Assembly (NCBI GenBank): GCA_026415595.1
Contig: JAOAGU010000006.1
Location: forward strand, 1-29,885
Source of the DNA: Thermodesulfovibrio sp.
GTDB lineage: Bacteria; Nitrospirota; Thermodesulfovibrionia; Thermodesulfovibrionales; Thermodesulfovibrionaceae
Direction: 5' to 3'
Length of the DNA stretch: 29,885 bases
The position numbers and the translations under genes were made by a program. This document shows, piece by piece, positions 7,739-16,525 of the stretch. The number at the start of each line of letters is the position of its first letter. Position 1 is the first letter of the stretch. Below the pieces are notes generated by a model, which saw only the letters and a list, made by a program, of their open reading frames with translations, searched no databases and was not told the DNA's origin.

Positions 7739-9820
7739 AACTTGATATATTTTATTTATGATCTCTGAAAGATGATTTCTGTCTTTTACTTCTATTGTAA
7801 AATCTATCAGTGCTCTTTTGTCTGATGTTGAATTAGCCCTGACTGCTGTAATATTAACTTGATTTGCAGATAGCAATCCTGTAAGGTTAGCTAATATCCC
7901 AGGCTTATCAATACATTCTACACTTATTTTTGTCTGAGCCTTGGATGTTTCATCAGCTGTCCAGAAAACTTCTATTAATCTTTCATTATTTAAATTTTTT
8001 ATATTCTCACAGTCTTTTCTATGCACTGAAATGCCTTTACCTTTAGTTATAAAGCCTACAATGTCATCTCCTGGCACAGGCATACAGCATTTGGCAATGT
8101 GATATAAAACCTCATCTACTCCTTTTAAAGAAATAAATTGTTTATTATCTTTTTTCCCTACAGGTTTTCTCTGAATTACAGTATCTTGCTTTTCACTTTC
8201 AGGAATAAGTCTGTTTATTATCTGATGAACAGAAATTTTTGCATGTCCTAACAGAAAGTATAGGTCATCTAATGATTGAACACTAAATGTTTGAAGAATG
8301 TTATCAATTTTTTCTGATTTTAAAATAGACGGTGAAAAACCTTGTCTTCTAATTTCTGCTTCAATGAGTTGTTTTCCTATATCTATAGCTTGTTGTCTCT
8401 CTTCAAGCCTTAAATAGTGCTTTATTCTATTCCTCGCTCTTTGGGTAACAACGAATTGTAACCAGTCTTTTCGAGGCTTTTGATGAGGACTTGTTATTAT
8501 CTCCACCACGTCTCCACTTTGAAGTTGATAAGTAAGAGGAACTATTCTACCGTTTACTTTTGCTCCTGAACAACGAGCTCCTACTTCGGAATGGATAGAA
8601 TATGCAAAGTCTATAGGAGTTGAACCTACAGGTAATTCTTTAACATCACCTTTAGGGGTAAATACGTATATTATATCAGGTATTACTTCTGCCTTAACAG
8701 CATCAAGCAATTCCTCAGGATCCGATATTTCTTTTATCAAATCCCTTAGCCATGAAACGAGTTTCATTTCTTTTTCATCAAGATCTTTCCTTTCTTTGTA
8801 TCTCCAGTGAGCTGCTATACCTTCTTCTGCAATTATATCCATTTCTTCTGTTCTTATCTGAAACTCTACTCTTTCTCCTTTTGGTCCAATAACAGTGGTA
8901 TGAAGAGATTGATAGTAGTTTGACTTTGGCAAGCTTATGAAATCTTTAAATCTTCCAGGTATTAGTGTCCAAAGGGAGTGAATTATCCCAAGAATATCGT
9001 AACAGTGAGGAACAGTATCAGTTATTATTCTTATACCAATCACATCATATACTTGGTCAAAAGGAATCTTTTGTTTTAATATCTTTTGATAGATTCCATA
9101 ATAATGCTTAACTCTTCCAAAAGCTTTAAATGGAATATTCATTTCCTGAATTTTTCTTGAGAGAGTTTCAATAACACTATTAATATACGAGGTTTGTTCT
9201 TCCTTTCTTTTTGCAACTTTGCTCTCTAAATCTTTAAAGGCTTCAGGATAAAGCACTCTGAATGATAAATCTTCAAACTCATTTCTCATCCATCCTATAC
9301 CAAGTCTGTTTGCTAAAGGAGCATATATTTCTAAGGTTTCAAGAGCTATTCTTTTTTGTTTATCTGGTGGTAAGAATTCAATTGTTCTCATGTTGTGTAA
9401 TCTGTCTGCAAATTTAATTAGAATTACTCTAATATCCTTAGACATAGCAAGAAACATTTTTCTGAAGTTTTCTGCTTGAGCTTCCTCAACAGAGGAGAAT
9501 TGTATTTTACTTAACTTTGTTACAGCATCCACTAAGAATGCAACTTCAGAAGAAAACATCTCACTTATTTCGTCAACAGTCATTTCAGCGTCTTCAACCG
9601 TATCGTGAAGAAGTCCAGCAGCAATGGTAGCAGAATCCATTTTCATATCTGCTAAAATATTCGCAACAGCTAAAGGGTGATATATATAAGGGATTCCTTC
9701 TTTTCTTTTTTGTGCACAGTGAGCTTCCCATGAGAAAATATAAGCCTTTTTTATTAGCTCAATATTAGCTTTTGGTCGATATTTCAGAACCTTTTCTATT
9801 AAATTGTCTATGTTTAACAT
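7712..9820 (-). CDS. rel: Bifunctional (p)ppGpp synthetase/hydrolase, Rel/SpoT type
   Basis: A 702-residue long RSH enzyme that makes and degrades (p)ppGpp, the stringent-response alarmone. Domain order is HD hydrolase (H48 and H72-D73 in LLHDTVED, intact), synthetase (YDVIGIRI; RFKDFISLPK; YYQSLHT; VEFQIRT with the catalytic Glu), TGS (IIYVFTPKGDVKELP), helical, CC zinc-finger (AKCCMPVPGDDIVG) and ACT (KTKISVECIDKPGIL-like) domains. The RFKD motif in place of the RelA-type acidic ExDD motif is typical of bifunctional members. Both active sites look functional. AAAGGAGAG lies ahead of the ATG. It diverges from murA with only 38 bases between the starts. Confidence 0.95.
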   Translation of the reverse strand: MLNIDNLIEKVLKYRPKANIELIKKAYIFSWEAHCAQKRKEGIPYIYHPLAVANILADMKMDSATIAAGLLHDTVEDAEMTVDEISEMFSSEVAFLVDAVTKLSKIQFSSVEEAQAENFRKMFLAMSKDIRVILIKFADRLHNMRTIEFLPPDKQKRIALETLEIYAPLANRLGIGWMRNEFEDLSFRVLYPEAFKDLESKVAKRKEEQTSYINSVIETLSRKIQEMNIPFKAFGRVKHYYGIYQKILKQKIPFDQVYDVIGIRIITDTVPHCYDILGIIHSLWTLIPGRFKDFISLPKSNYYQSLHTTVIGPKGERVEFQIRTEEMDIIAEEGIAAHWRYKERKDLDEKEMKLVSWLRDLIKEISDPEELLDAVKAEVIPDIIYVFTPKGDVKELPVGSTPIDFAYSIHSEVGARCSGAKVNGRIVPLTYQLQSGDVVEIITSPHQKPRKDWLQFVVTQRARNRIKHYLRLEERQQAIDIGKQLIEAEIRRQGFSPSILKSEKIDNILQTFSVQSLDDLYFLLGHAKISVHQIINRLIPESEKQDTVIQRKPVGKKDNKQFISLKGVDEVLYHIAKCCMPVPGDDIVGFITKGKGISVHRKDCENIKNLNNERLIEVFWTADETSKAQTKISVECIDKPGILANLTGLLSANQVNITAVRANSTSDKRALIDFTIEVKDRNHLSEIINKIYQVSEVLTVRR

Positions 9821-9858
9821 ATTTCAATCTCTCCTTTTTTTAGTTTAATATATTTATC
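9821..9858. promoter_or_regulatory. Shared rel/murA divergent promoter gap
   Basis: The 38 bases between the rel and murA start codons hold the rel Shine-Dalgarno (minus strand) and an AT-rich core that gives -10-like boxes both ways: TAATAT (9846-9851) toward murA and TATATT (9854-9849) toward rel. They overlap, so the polymerase could use only one at a time. murA has no Shine-Dalgarno and its predicted transcript would begin at or next to the ATG. The -35 boxes are poor on both sides. Confidence 0.35.
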
Positions 9859-11115
9859 ATGGATAAGCTACTTATTTTTGGTGGGAGACCTCTAAAGGGA
9901 ACAGTAACAATAGGTGGAGCAAAGAATGCTGCTTTACCAATAATGGCTTCAACTCTTCTGTCATCTGGAATACATCATTTAAAGAGAATTCCCAGACTGA
10001 GAGACGTCTTTACTATGGCAGAACTTTTGAAAAGGATGGGTGCAGAAATTACAATTGAAAATGATACATATAAGATTAATACAAAGAGTATATTTAATTT
10101 TGAAGCATCTTATGACCTTGTAAGAACAATGAGAGCTTCAATTTTAGTACTTGGACCTCTCTTGGCAAGATTTGGTAAAGCTAAAGTATCTTTGCCAGGT
10201 GGATGTGCAATTGGTGAAAGACCAGTTAATTTGCATATCGTAGGGCTTGAAAAAATGGGGGCAAAGATAGATTTACAGGAAGGATACATATTTGCTAAAG
10301 CTAATAGATTAAGGGGGACAAAAGTTTATTTTGACATTCCAACAGTTACTGGTACAGAAAATATCATGATGGCAGCATCCTTAGCAAAGGGAACAACTAT
10401 TATTGAGAATGCTGCTAAAGAACCAGAAGTAGTTGATCTCGCAAATTACTTGATATCAATGGGAGCTAAAATAAATGGAGCTGGAACAAGTATCATAGAA
10501 ATTGAAGGAGTCAATGAACTTATCCCTCCAAAGACTTATGAAGTTATACCAGATAGAATTGAAGCCGGTACATTTATGGTAATTGCTGGAGCCTCTGGAG
10601 GAGATATACTAATTAAAGATTGCAGAACGGAATTTTTAGAGGCAGTAATTTTAAAATTGAAGGATGCAGGTGTTGTTTTTAGAGAAACACGGGAAGGGTT
10701 AAGAGTTATAGGGCCTAAGAAACCCAATGCTGTTAACATTAAGACAATGCCTTATCCTGGATTTCCTACAGACATGCAAGCACAGTTTATGGCTATGATG
10801 ACTATTGCAAATGGTACATCTATTATAAAGGAAACTATATTTGAAAACAGATTTATGCACGTTGCTGAATTAAGAAGAATGGGGGCAGATATTTCTGTAG
10901 AGGGTAATACTGCTACAGTAAGAGGTGTTAAACAATTAAAAGGTGCTCCTGTGATGGCAACAGATTTAAGAGCTTCTGCTTCCTTAGTAATTGCAGGGTT
11001 AATTGCAGAAGGGAAAACCATAATTGACCGAATATATCATCTTGACAGGGGCTATGAGGAGCTTGATAAGAAACTAATTTCTCTTGGTGCAAAAATAGAG
11101 AGATTAAAAAAATAG
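9859..11115 (+). CDS. murA: UDP-N-acetylglucosamine 1-carboxyvinyltransferase
   Basis: MurA transfers enolpyruvate from PEP to UDP-GlcNAc, the first committed step of peptidoglycan synthesis. At 418 residues the length is standard. The N-terminal GGAKNAALPIMA segment and the catalytic-loop motif PGGCAIGERPV are present, with the active-site Cys at residue 116, so the enzyme should be of the fosfomycin-sensitive type. The late RMGADISVEGNTA and TDLRASASLVIAGL segments are intact. There is no Shine-Dalgarno; translation is probably from a leaderless or very short-leader transcript. Confidence 0.96.
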   Translation: MDKLLIFGGRPLKGTVTIGGAKNAALPIMASTLLSSGIHHLKRIPRLRDVFTMAELLKRMGAEITIENDTYKINTKSIFNFEASYDLVRTMRASILVLGPLLARFGKAKVSLPGGCAIGERPVNLHIVGLEKMGAKIDLQEGYIFAKANRLRGTKVYFDIPTVTGTENIMMAASLAKGTTIIENAAKEPEVVDLANYLISMGAKINGAGTSIIEIEGVNELIPPKTYEVIPDRIEAGTFMVIAGASGGDILIKDCRTEFLEAVILKLKDAGVVFRETREGLRVIGPKKPNAVNIKTMPYPGFPTDMQAQFMAMMTIANGTSIIKETIFENRFMHVAELRRMGADISVEGNTATVRGVKQLKGAPVMATDLRASASLVIAGLIAEGKTIIDRIYHLDRGYEELDKKLISLGAKIERLKK

Positions 11116-11176
11116 ATAAATTTTTGATTTTTTTTGAATTTTAATGTTAGATTTAAGAAAATACATGGAGGTATTA

Positions 11177-11920
11177 ATGAAGAGATTTATCGTATTAATT
11201 TTTTGTATAGTTTTTCTTGTTTCCTGTAATATGGTATCCAATCCTTGTACAAAAATCAAAGAAGAAACCGTAAAAAGCGAACTAAAACAAGCCTTTAATG
11301 TAGATTTTGATAAAATTTTAGAGAAAAATGAAATAAAAGGCACCAATCTTTGTCAGATAGTAATTGAAAAGGCTGGCAATTTTGGAATTTTTTATGTTGC
11401 CTCTGATAGCAAAACATTTTTCATAGGAGGAGATGTATATAAAGAAGGTGTTTTATTGGGTAAAGCTACTATCAATAGGATGCAGGAAAAGAGTTTTGTA
11501 GATTTTAAAAACGAAATAGAAAAGGTTGTAGCTTTCTCTTTTAAGCCCGAAGGTTCTAAAAACTATATTTACATGATTACTGATCCTGATTGTCCCTTTT
11601 GTGAAAAAGCGAAGGTTTTAGTAAAAGATTGGGCTAATACAAGAAAGATAGAAGTAAAGGTAATACTATTTCCTTTGGAACAAATACATCCCCAGGCAAA
11701 AGATAAATCTATTAAAGGTGTTTGTTCAGGTATGAATTATAATGACTATTTAAATTCTAAGTGGGATGGTAAAATTTGTGAAGATGGTTCAAAGAAGATT
11801 AATGAAACAATTACATTAATGAAAAAAATGGCTGTAAATGGAACACCTACTTTTATTTCATATAATGGTAAAAGATTTGTTGGTTTTTCCCCTGAGGGAC
11901 TAGATAAAATTATAGAATAA
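11177..11920 (+). CDS. DsbC/DsbG-like thiol-disulfide lipoprotein
   Basis: A 247-residue exported thioredoxin-fold protein resembling DsbC/DsbG disulfide isomerases. The start at 11177 is set by GGAGG five bases upstream; an in-frame ATG at 11144 has no ribosome site. A signal peptide ends in a lipobox (LVSC, Cys 17), so it is probably a lipoprotein. An N-terminal DsbC-like dimerisation segment (FGIFYVASDSKTFFIGG) leads to the redox domain with TDPDCPFCEKA, carrying a CPFC active site, and a cis-proline loop GTPTFI near the end. Two more Cys in GVCSG and KICEDG fit the second conserved pair of the family. No DsbD-like partner is in the window. Its end overlaps the lysR gene by 11 bases. Confidence 0.85.
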   Translation: MKRFIVLIFCIVFLVSCNMVSNPCTKIKEETVKSELKQAFNVDFDKILEKNEIKGTNLCQIVIEKAGNFGIFYVASDSKTFFIGGDVYKEGVLLGKATINRMQEKSFVDFKNEIEKVVAFSFKPEGSKNYIYMITDPDCPFCEKAKVLVKDWANTRKIEVKVILFPLEQIHPQAKDKSIKGVCSGMNYNDYLNSKWDGKICEDGSKKINETITLMKKMAVNGTPTFISYNGKRFVGFSPEGLDKIIE

Positions 11921-12800
11921 GGGCTTTCTTTTTAAGAAATTCGTAAAATAATTTATAGATATATGGTAAAGTTCTTTTGGTATTTGTAACAATATAAAAC
12001 ATTCTTTTCATTTCATGTCCTTTTATTCTAATTGCTTTTAATTTACCGCATTCTATTTCATCCCTTATAGAATGAATAGAAAGGATAGAAAGTCCTAAAC
12101 CGTTTTTAATTGCTTGCTTTACAGCATCAGTACTTCCTAAAGTACAAACTATTTTTAATTTTCCTCGTTCTATCCCTATTTCCTTTAGGATTTTCTCTGT
12201 TTCTTTTCTGGTGCCTGACCCGCTCTCTCTCATAATGAAGGGATATTTTATTAATTCTACTGGAGTAATTGTTGATTTTTTTATAAAATTTGGAGATGCT
12301 ATCACAAGTTCATCCCACATAAAAGGTGTATACTTTATCATTGAACTGTTTATTTTTGTTCCCACTAAACCGATAAAAATATTATTAGAAAGCAGGTTAT
12401 TAATTACTCTTTCCGAATCTGATATATCAATCTGAATATATATTTCCGGATAGGAATTTTTAAACTCAGTAATTAATGAAGGTAATATATATGTCCCAGG
12501 AATGCTACTTGTCCCGATTAGTATATTACCTGAAGGTAATTCTCTAATTGTCTGAATAGTGTCCTTAAGATTTTCAAATTTATTAATTAAATCAAGAGAT
12601 TCTTCATATAGAATATCAGCTTCTTTTGTAGGAATTATTTTTTTTCCAATTCTATCAAAGAGGGTACATTTTAACTCTTCTTCAAGAGTTTTAATGTGTT
12701 CGCTTATTGTGGGTTGAGTTAAAAAAATTTCCTTAGCAGCTTTTGAAAAATTTCTATTTTTGTAAACTGAGATAAATACTTTTAACTGGTGTAAATCCAT
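11910..12800 (-). CDS. LysR-family transcriptional regulator
   Basis: A 296-residue LysR-type regulator. The winged helix-turn-helix is at residues 1-60 (FSKAAKEIFLTQPTISEHIKTLE), followed by the linker helix and a substrate-binding domain opening with GNILIGTSSIPGTYILP. This opening resembles the CysB/CysL-like and selenium-metabolism-associated LysR groups; the ligand cannot be read from the sequence. It diverges from iorB with shared promoter elements, the usual arrangement for a LysR regulator of its neighbour, so the ior/paaK block is the likely target. It has no Shine-Dalgarno; the predicted transcript starts 3-4 bases before the ATG. Confidence 0.92.
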   Translation of the reverse strand: MDLHQLKVFISVYKNRNFSKAAKEIFLTQPTISEHIKTLEEELKCTLFDRIGKKIIPTKEADILYEESLDLINKFENLKDTIQTIRELPSGNILIGTSSIPGTYILPSLITEFKNSYPEIYIQIDISDSERVINNLLSNNIFIGLVGTKINSSMIKYTPFMWDELVIASPNFIKKSTITPVELIKYPFIMRESGSGTRKETEKILKEIGIERGKLKIVCTLGSTDAVKQAIKNGLGLSILSIHSIRDEIECGKLKAIRIKGHEMKRMFYIVTNTKRTLPYIYKLFYEFLKKKALIL

Positions 12801-12871
12801 AATGTTTTTAAGTTTAACAGATTAAGTTTAATATTGCAAATTAGTTTTTCGCTGTGGTAAAATTTTCAACT
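12801..12871. promoter_or_regulatory. Divergent lysR/iorB promoter with shared palindromic -35
   Basis: TTGCAA at 12834-12839 is its own reverse complement and can serve as the -35 box in both directions. Toward iorB it is followed by 18 bases and TAAAAT (12858-12863), preceded by TGG. Toward lysR it is followed by 17 bases and TAAACT (12816-12811). A palindrome ATTAAGTTTAAT (12821-12832) and a repeated AGTTTAA (12811-12817, 12825-12831) between them fit a LysR-type operator. Both predicted transcripts begin within a few bases of the start codons. Confidence 0.5.
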
Positions 12872-13510
12872 ATGACAATAACAAATATATTAATGGCGGG
12901 TACAGGTGGACAGGGTATTGTGCTCGCCAGTAGAATTATTGCACAGGTTGCTTTTAAGAATGGGTTTGATGTTAAGGAAAGTGAAATTCACGGAATGGCG
13001 CAAAGAGGTGGTAGTGTAGTAGGTCACATAAGATTTGGAAAGAAAATATATTCGTCAGCGATTCCCTTAGGACAGTCTGATATTTTAGTAGCACTGGAAG
13101 AAATGGAGGGTATAAGGTATCTTCCATTCCTTAAACATTCTGGAACTATAATATTAAATAGAAAAAAAATAACTCCTGCCTTGACAGAAGAAAAGGATTA
13201 TCCTGAAAATATTGAATACTTTTTGAAGGAAAGGCATTTTTCTGTTTATTCTATTGATGCAGAGAAGGTGGCAAAGGATTTAGGAAATATAAAGGTTGAA
13301 AATTCAGTAATTTTAGGTTTCTTATCTGCTTTTCTAAACTTTGACGAAAAAGATTGGATAGATGTAATAAAAGATTCTGTTCCTTCAAAAACTGTTGATT
13401 TGAACATAAAAGCATTTCAAGAGGGCAGGAGGTTAGCTAAGGAAAATGAGATTTTGGGACGAAGAAACAGAAACTTTAGAAAAACAAAAACTAAGAGAAC
13501 TTCAACTTGA
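12872..13510 (+). CDS. iorB: Indolepyruvate:ferredoxin oxidoreductase, beta subunit
   Basis: The small (gamma-domain type) subunit of indolepyruvate:ferredoxin oxidoreductase, 212 residues from ATG 12872. With IorA it oxidatively decarboxylates arylpyruvates to arylacetyl-CoA, passing electrons to ferredoxin, or runs in reverse. The family opening ILMAGTGGQGIVLASRII and the segment KESEIHGMAQRGGSVVGHIR are clear. A GTG at 12854 in the same frame is unlikely because it would precede the -10 box. There is no Shine-Dalgarno, which fits a leaderless mRNA. The last 65 bases overlap paaK1. The iorA gene is not adjacent but on the opposite strand 3.4 kb away. Confidence 0.93.
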   Translation: MTITNILMAGTGGQGIVLASRIIAQVAFKNGFDVKESEIHGMAQRGGSVVGHIRFGKKIYSSAIPLGQSDILVALEEMEGIRYLPFLKHSGTIILNRKKITPALTEEKDYPENIEYFLKERHFSVYSIDAEKVAKDLGNIKVENSVILGFLSAFLNFDEKDWIDVIKDSVPSKTVDLNIKAFQEGRRLAKENEILGRRNRNFRKTKTKRTST

Positions 13511-14741
13511 AAGGTTAAGAAAAACACTTAGAAGAATTTATCAGAAAGTTCCTCATTATAGAACTAAATTTCAACAGGCTAATGTAAAACCTGAAGACAT
13601 CAAGCATATTGAGGATGTTAATAAACTTCCTTTCACTACAAAAGAAGACCTATATGTTGATTATCCCTTTGGACTTGTAACTCTACCTTTGGATAAACTT
13701 ATTAGATTGCATACTTCAAGTGGAACTACAGGTAAACCAAAGGCTATATTTTTCTCAAAAAAAGACATAAATAATTCTGCAGAACTTATTGCTCGGTGTC
13801 TTGTAATGACAGGAGCGCAAAGAGGAGATATTTTACAGAACAGTATGACCTATGGACTTTTTACAGGAGCCTTTGTAATGCACTATGGTGCAGAAAAAGT
13901 GGGGATTCTTGTTATACCCGCAGGACCTGGTAATACAGAAAGACAGATTAATCTTATGAAAGATTTTGGAACAACAATGCTTCATATAACACCAAGTTAT
14001 GCTTTATATATGGCATCTGTAATATATGACAAAGGCATAGACCCTCGTAGAGATTTAAAATTAAAAAGAGCATACTTAGGAGCAGAGCCATACTCAGAGG
14101 AGACAAGAAAAAAAATTGAGGATATGTTAGGAATAGATATATATAACTGTTATGGGCTTACAGAAATGAATGGTCCTGGTGTAGGTTTTGAGTGTAAATA
14201 TAAAGCAGGACTTCATATCTGGGAAGATAATTTTCTTATGGAGATAATTAATCCTGACACAGGTGAACCCCTTCCCGATGGTGAAATTGGCGAACTCGTT
14301 CTCACTACTTTAAATAGAGAAGCTATGCCACTTGTAAGATACCGAACAAGAGATTTAACAAGAATAATTTCTGAATCTTGCAAATGTGGAAGAACTCATA
14401 AAAGAATATCAAGAATACTGGGCAGATCTGATGACATGTTTATAGTAAAAGGTGTTAACATCTTCCCGCAACAGATTGAGCAGGTATTGATGAGTATTAA
14501 AGGTGTGGCACAGAATTATCAGATTGTTCTTGAGTCTTATGATGAGATGACAGTAAAAGTAGAGATTGATAGAGAACTTTTTGATGGAAGAATTGAGAAA
14601 CTCGTAAGAATGAAAGAGGAAATAGTTGATAAAATTCGTTCTACCACGATGGTTAAACCAAAGGTAGAACTTCTTGAGCCAGGCACATTACCAATTAGTG
14701 AAGGAAAAGCAAAGAGGGTTATTGATAACAGGACAATTTAA
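13446..14741 (+). CDS. paaK: Phenylacetate-CoA ligase family enzyme, copy 1
   Basis: A 431-residue AMP-forming aryl-CoA ligase of the PaaK family (aryl acid + ATP + CoA to aryl-CoA + AMP + PPi). The P-loop SSGTTGKP is at residues 91-98. YGLTEMNGPGVGFEC holds the acyl-adenylate motif, and RYRTRDLTRI precedes the hinge. CKCGRTHKRISRILGRSDDM carries the Cys residues of the PaaK zinc-like motif, and the C-terminal GEGKAKRV-like Lys region is present (SEGKAKRVID). Next to IOR it probably activates arylacetates or drains arylacetyl-CoA. The start is inside iorB (65-base overlap) with a weak AAGGAAA ribosome site. It is clearly paralogous to copy 2. Confidence 0.92.
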   Translation: MRFWDEETETLEKQKLRELQLERLRKTLRRIYQKVPHYRTKFQQANVKPEDIKHIEDVNKLPFTTKEDLYVDYPFGLVTLPLDKLIRLHTSSGTTGKPKAIFFSKKDINNSAELIARCLVMTGAQRGDILQNSMTYGLFTGAFVMHYGAEKVGILVIPAGPGNTERQINLMKDFGTTMLHITPSYALYMASVIYDKGIDPRRDLKLKRAYLGAEPYSEETRKKIEDMLGIDIYNCYGLTEMNGPGVGFECKYKAGLHIWEDNFLMEIINPDTGEPLPDGEIGELVLTTLNREAMPLVRYRTRDLTRIISESCKCGRTHKRISRILGRSDDMFIVKGVNIFPQQIEQVLMSIKGVAQNYQIVLESYDEMTVKVEIDRELFDGRIEKLVRMKEEIVDKIRSTTMVKPKVELLEPGTLPISEGKAKRVIDNRTI

Positions 14742-14770
14742 AATTTAGATTTTAATTAGGAGGTTTTTAT

Positions 14771-15199
14771 ATGAACAAAGTGTATATGATATCAGTCTTT
14801 GCAGAGAACAAACCAGGTAGGCTTGAGAGAATAACTAAAGTACTTACTGAAGCTAATATAAATATTCTTGCCTTTTCTATTACAAGTACAAATGGATTCG
14901 GTGTTATAAAATTTATGGTGAATAAATGGAAAGAAGCTTTTGATTTGCTTAAGGAAAGAGGATTTACAGTTTCATTGAACGAAGCAATCGGAATAGAGAT
15001 GAAAGACCAGCCTGGTGGACTCTATGAGGTTGTAAAAATATTATCATCAAAGGGAATTAATATAGAAAGTGCTTCAGTATATGTTGCAGAGACAAGGAAA
15101 AGAGCCTATTTGATTGTTGAAATAGAGGATACTGCTAAAGCTATGGATATACTAAAAGGAGAAAACTTAAAATTTTTAAATCCTGAGGAGATTAAATGA
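14771..15199 (+). CDS. Tandem ACT-domain protein, copy 1
   Basis: A 142-residue protein consisting of two ACT domains and little else, probably a small amino-acid sensor. ACT 1 begins ISVFAENKPGRLERITKVL and ACT 2 begins IGIEMKDQPGGLYEVVKIL; the (K/Q)PG turns where ligands bind in ACT folds are conserved. Stand-alone ACT pairs beside ior and paaK genes are a known neighbourhood, and aromatic amino acids are the natural candidate ligand, but this is inference. AGGAGG lies nine bases before the ATG. It follows paaK1 by 29 bases and precedes paaK2 by 9, so it is in one operon. Confidence 0.88.
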   Translation: MNKVYMISVFAENKPGRLERITKVLTEANINILAFSITSTNGFGVIKFMVNKWKEAFDLLKERGFTVSLNEAIGIEMKDQPGGLYEVVKILSSKGINIESASVYVAETRKRAYLIVEIEDTAKAMDILKGENLKFLNPEEIK

Positions 15200-15208
15200 G
15201 GTGATACC

Positions 15209-16513
15209 ATGTACTGGAACAAGGAATTAGAATGTATATCTGAGGAACAATTAAAAGAATTGCAATTTCAGAGGCTAAAGAATACAGTTAAAATGGCTTA
15301 TGAAAAAGTTCCTTATTACAGGAAAAAATTTGATGAAGCAGGAATTACTCCAGATGATATTAAAAAACTTGATGATCTTAGAAAAATTCCCTTTACGAGC
15401 AAGGCTGATTTAAGAGAAGTCTATCCTTTCGGAATGTTTGCATCGCCATTAAGTGAAATTGTAGAGATTCATATGTCAAGTGGAACAACTGGAAAACCTG
15501 TGGTAGCAGGCTATACATTGAATGATATTGAAATATGGGGAGAGGTGATGGCAAGATGCCTTACAATGATAGGCACTACAAAAAATGACATTGTACAAGT
15601 TGCTTATGGATATGGACTTTTTACTGGTGGCTTTGGAGTTCATTATGGTGCCCGTAAAATAGGATGCATGATTGTACCAGCATCAGCGGGGAATACCCGT
15701 AGGCAAATAGAGATTATGAGAGATTTTGGGACAACCATACTTGCATGCACGCCGTCTTATGCATTGTATATGGCAGAGGTTGCACAAGAAATGGGAATAG
15801 AGCCAACCACATTGAAACTTAAGGCAGGTTGTTTTGGTGCAGAAATGTGGACAGAAGCTATGAGAACGGAGATAGAAAAGAGGTTTGGATTAAACGCTTA
15901 CAATATTTACGGACTGACAGAGATTATAGGTCCGGGCGTTGCCCACGAGTGTGTTGAGAAAAAAGGGTTTCATGTATTTGAAGACCATTTTATAGCTGAG
16001 ATAATAGACCCTGATACAGGAGACCCGCTTCCAGAGGGTAAAAGGGGTGAGCTTGTTCTTACCACGATTACTCGTGAAGGAATGCCTATGCTAAGATTTA
16101 GAACAAGAGATATAACATCTCTCATAGAGGGAAAATGTGCCTGTGGAAGAACATTTAATAGAATAGAGCGAATTAGAGGAAGAACCGATGATATGATAAA
16201 GGTAAGAGGTGTGATGTTATTCCCTTATCAGATTGAGCAAGCAATACTTGAGGTTCAGGGAGTGGAACCTCATTATCAGATTGTGATAACAAGACCTCAG
16301 CATCTTGATGAAATTGAAGTAATGGTAGAGATGTCAAAAGAAACTTTTTCTGATGAGGTAAAACATATTGAAAATCTTAAAAAGAATCTTGAAAGAAGAA
16401 TAGAAGACATAATTGGGATAAGAGTTAAAGTTACACTTGTTGAGCCTAAAACCCTTCCAAGAAGTGAAGGGAAAGCAAAGAGAATTATTGACAAAAGAAG
16501 TCTAAACGAATAG
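15209..16513 (+). CDS. paaK: Phenylacetate-CoA ligase family enzyme, copy 2
   Basis: A 434-residue PaaK-family ligase, second of two. The P-loop SSGTTGKP is at residues 90-97. The adenylate motif (YGLTEIIGPGVAHEC), the CACGRTFNRIERIRGRTDDM Cys/hinge region and the C-terminal SEGKAKRIIDKR all match copy 1, and most of the length aligns without gaps. Differences concentrate in the acid-binding region: TMIGTTKNDIVQVAYGYGLF here versus VMTGAQRGDILQNSMTYGLF. That could mean different aryl or acyl substrates. It has a good ribosome site, GAGGTG. It sits between the two ACT genes, as part of a duplicated paaK-ACT unit. Confidence 0.93.
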   Translation: MYWNKELECISEEQLKELQFQRLKNTVKMAYEKVPYYRKKFDEAGITPDDIKKLDDLRKIPFTSKADLREVYPFGMFASPLSEIVEIHMSSGTTGKPVVAGYTLNDIEIWGEVMARCLTMIGTTKNDIVQVAYGYGLFTGGFGVHYGARKIGCMIVPASAGNTRRQIEIMRDFGTTILACTPSYALYMAEVAQEMGIEPTTLKLKAGCFGAEMWTEAMRTEIEKRFGLNAYNIYGLTEIIGPGVAHECVEKKGFHVFEDHFIAEIIDPDTGDPLPEGKRGELVLTTITREGMPMLRFRTRDITSLIEGKCACGRTFNRIERIRGRTDDMIKVRGVMLFPYQIEQAILEVQGVEPHYQIVITRPQHLDEIEVMVEMSKETFSDEVKHIENLKKNLERRIEDIIGIRVKVTLVEPKTLPRSEGKAKRIIDKRSLNE

Positions 16514-16525
16514 GAGGGTTAAAAG

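Noticed and set aside
11144..11176. Longer start for the DsbC-like gene
   Set aside because: It has no ribosome site and would put the GGAGG of the true start inside the coding sequence and spoil the signal peptide.
11116..11176. T-rich stretch after murA as a terminator
   Set aside because: No convincing stem precedes it.
12854..12871. GTG start for iorB
   Set aside because: It lies before the predicted -10 box and would add residues not seen in the family.
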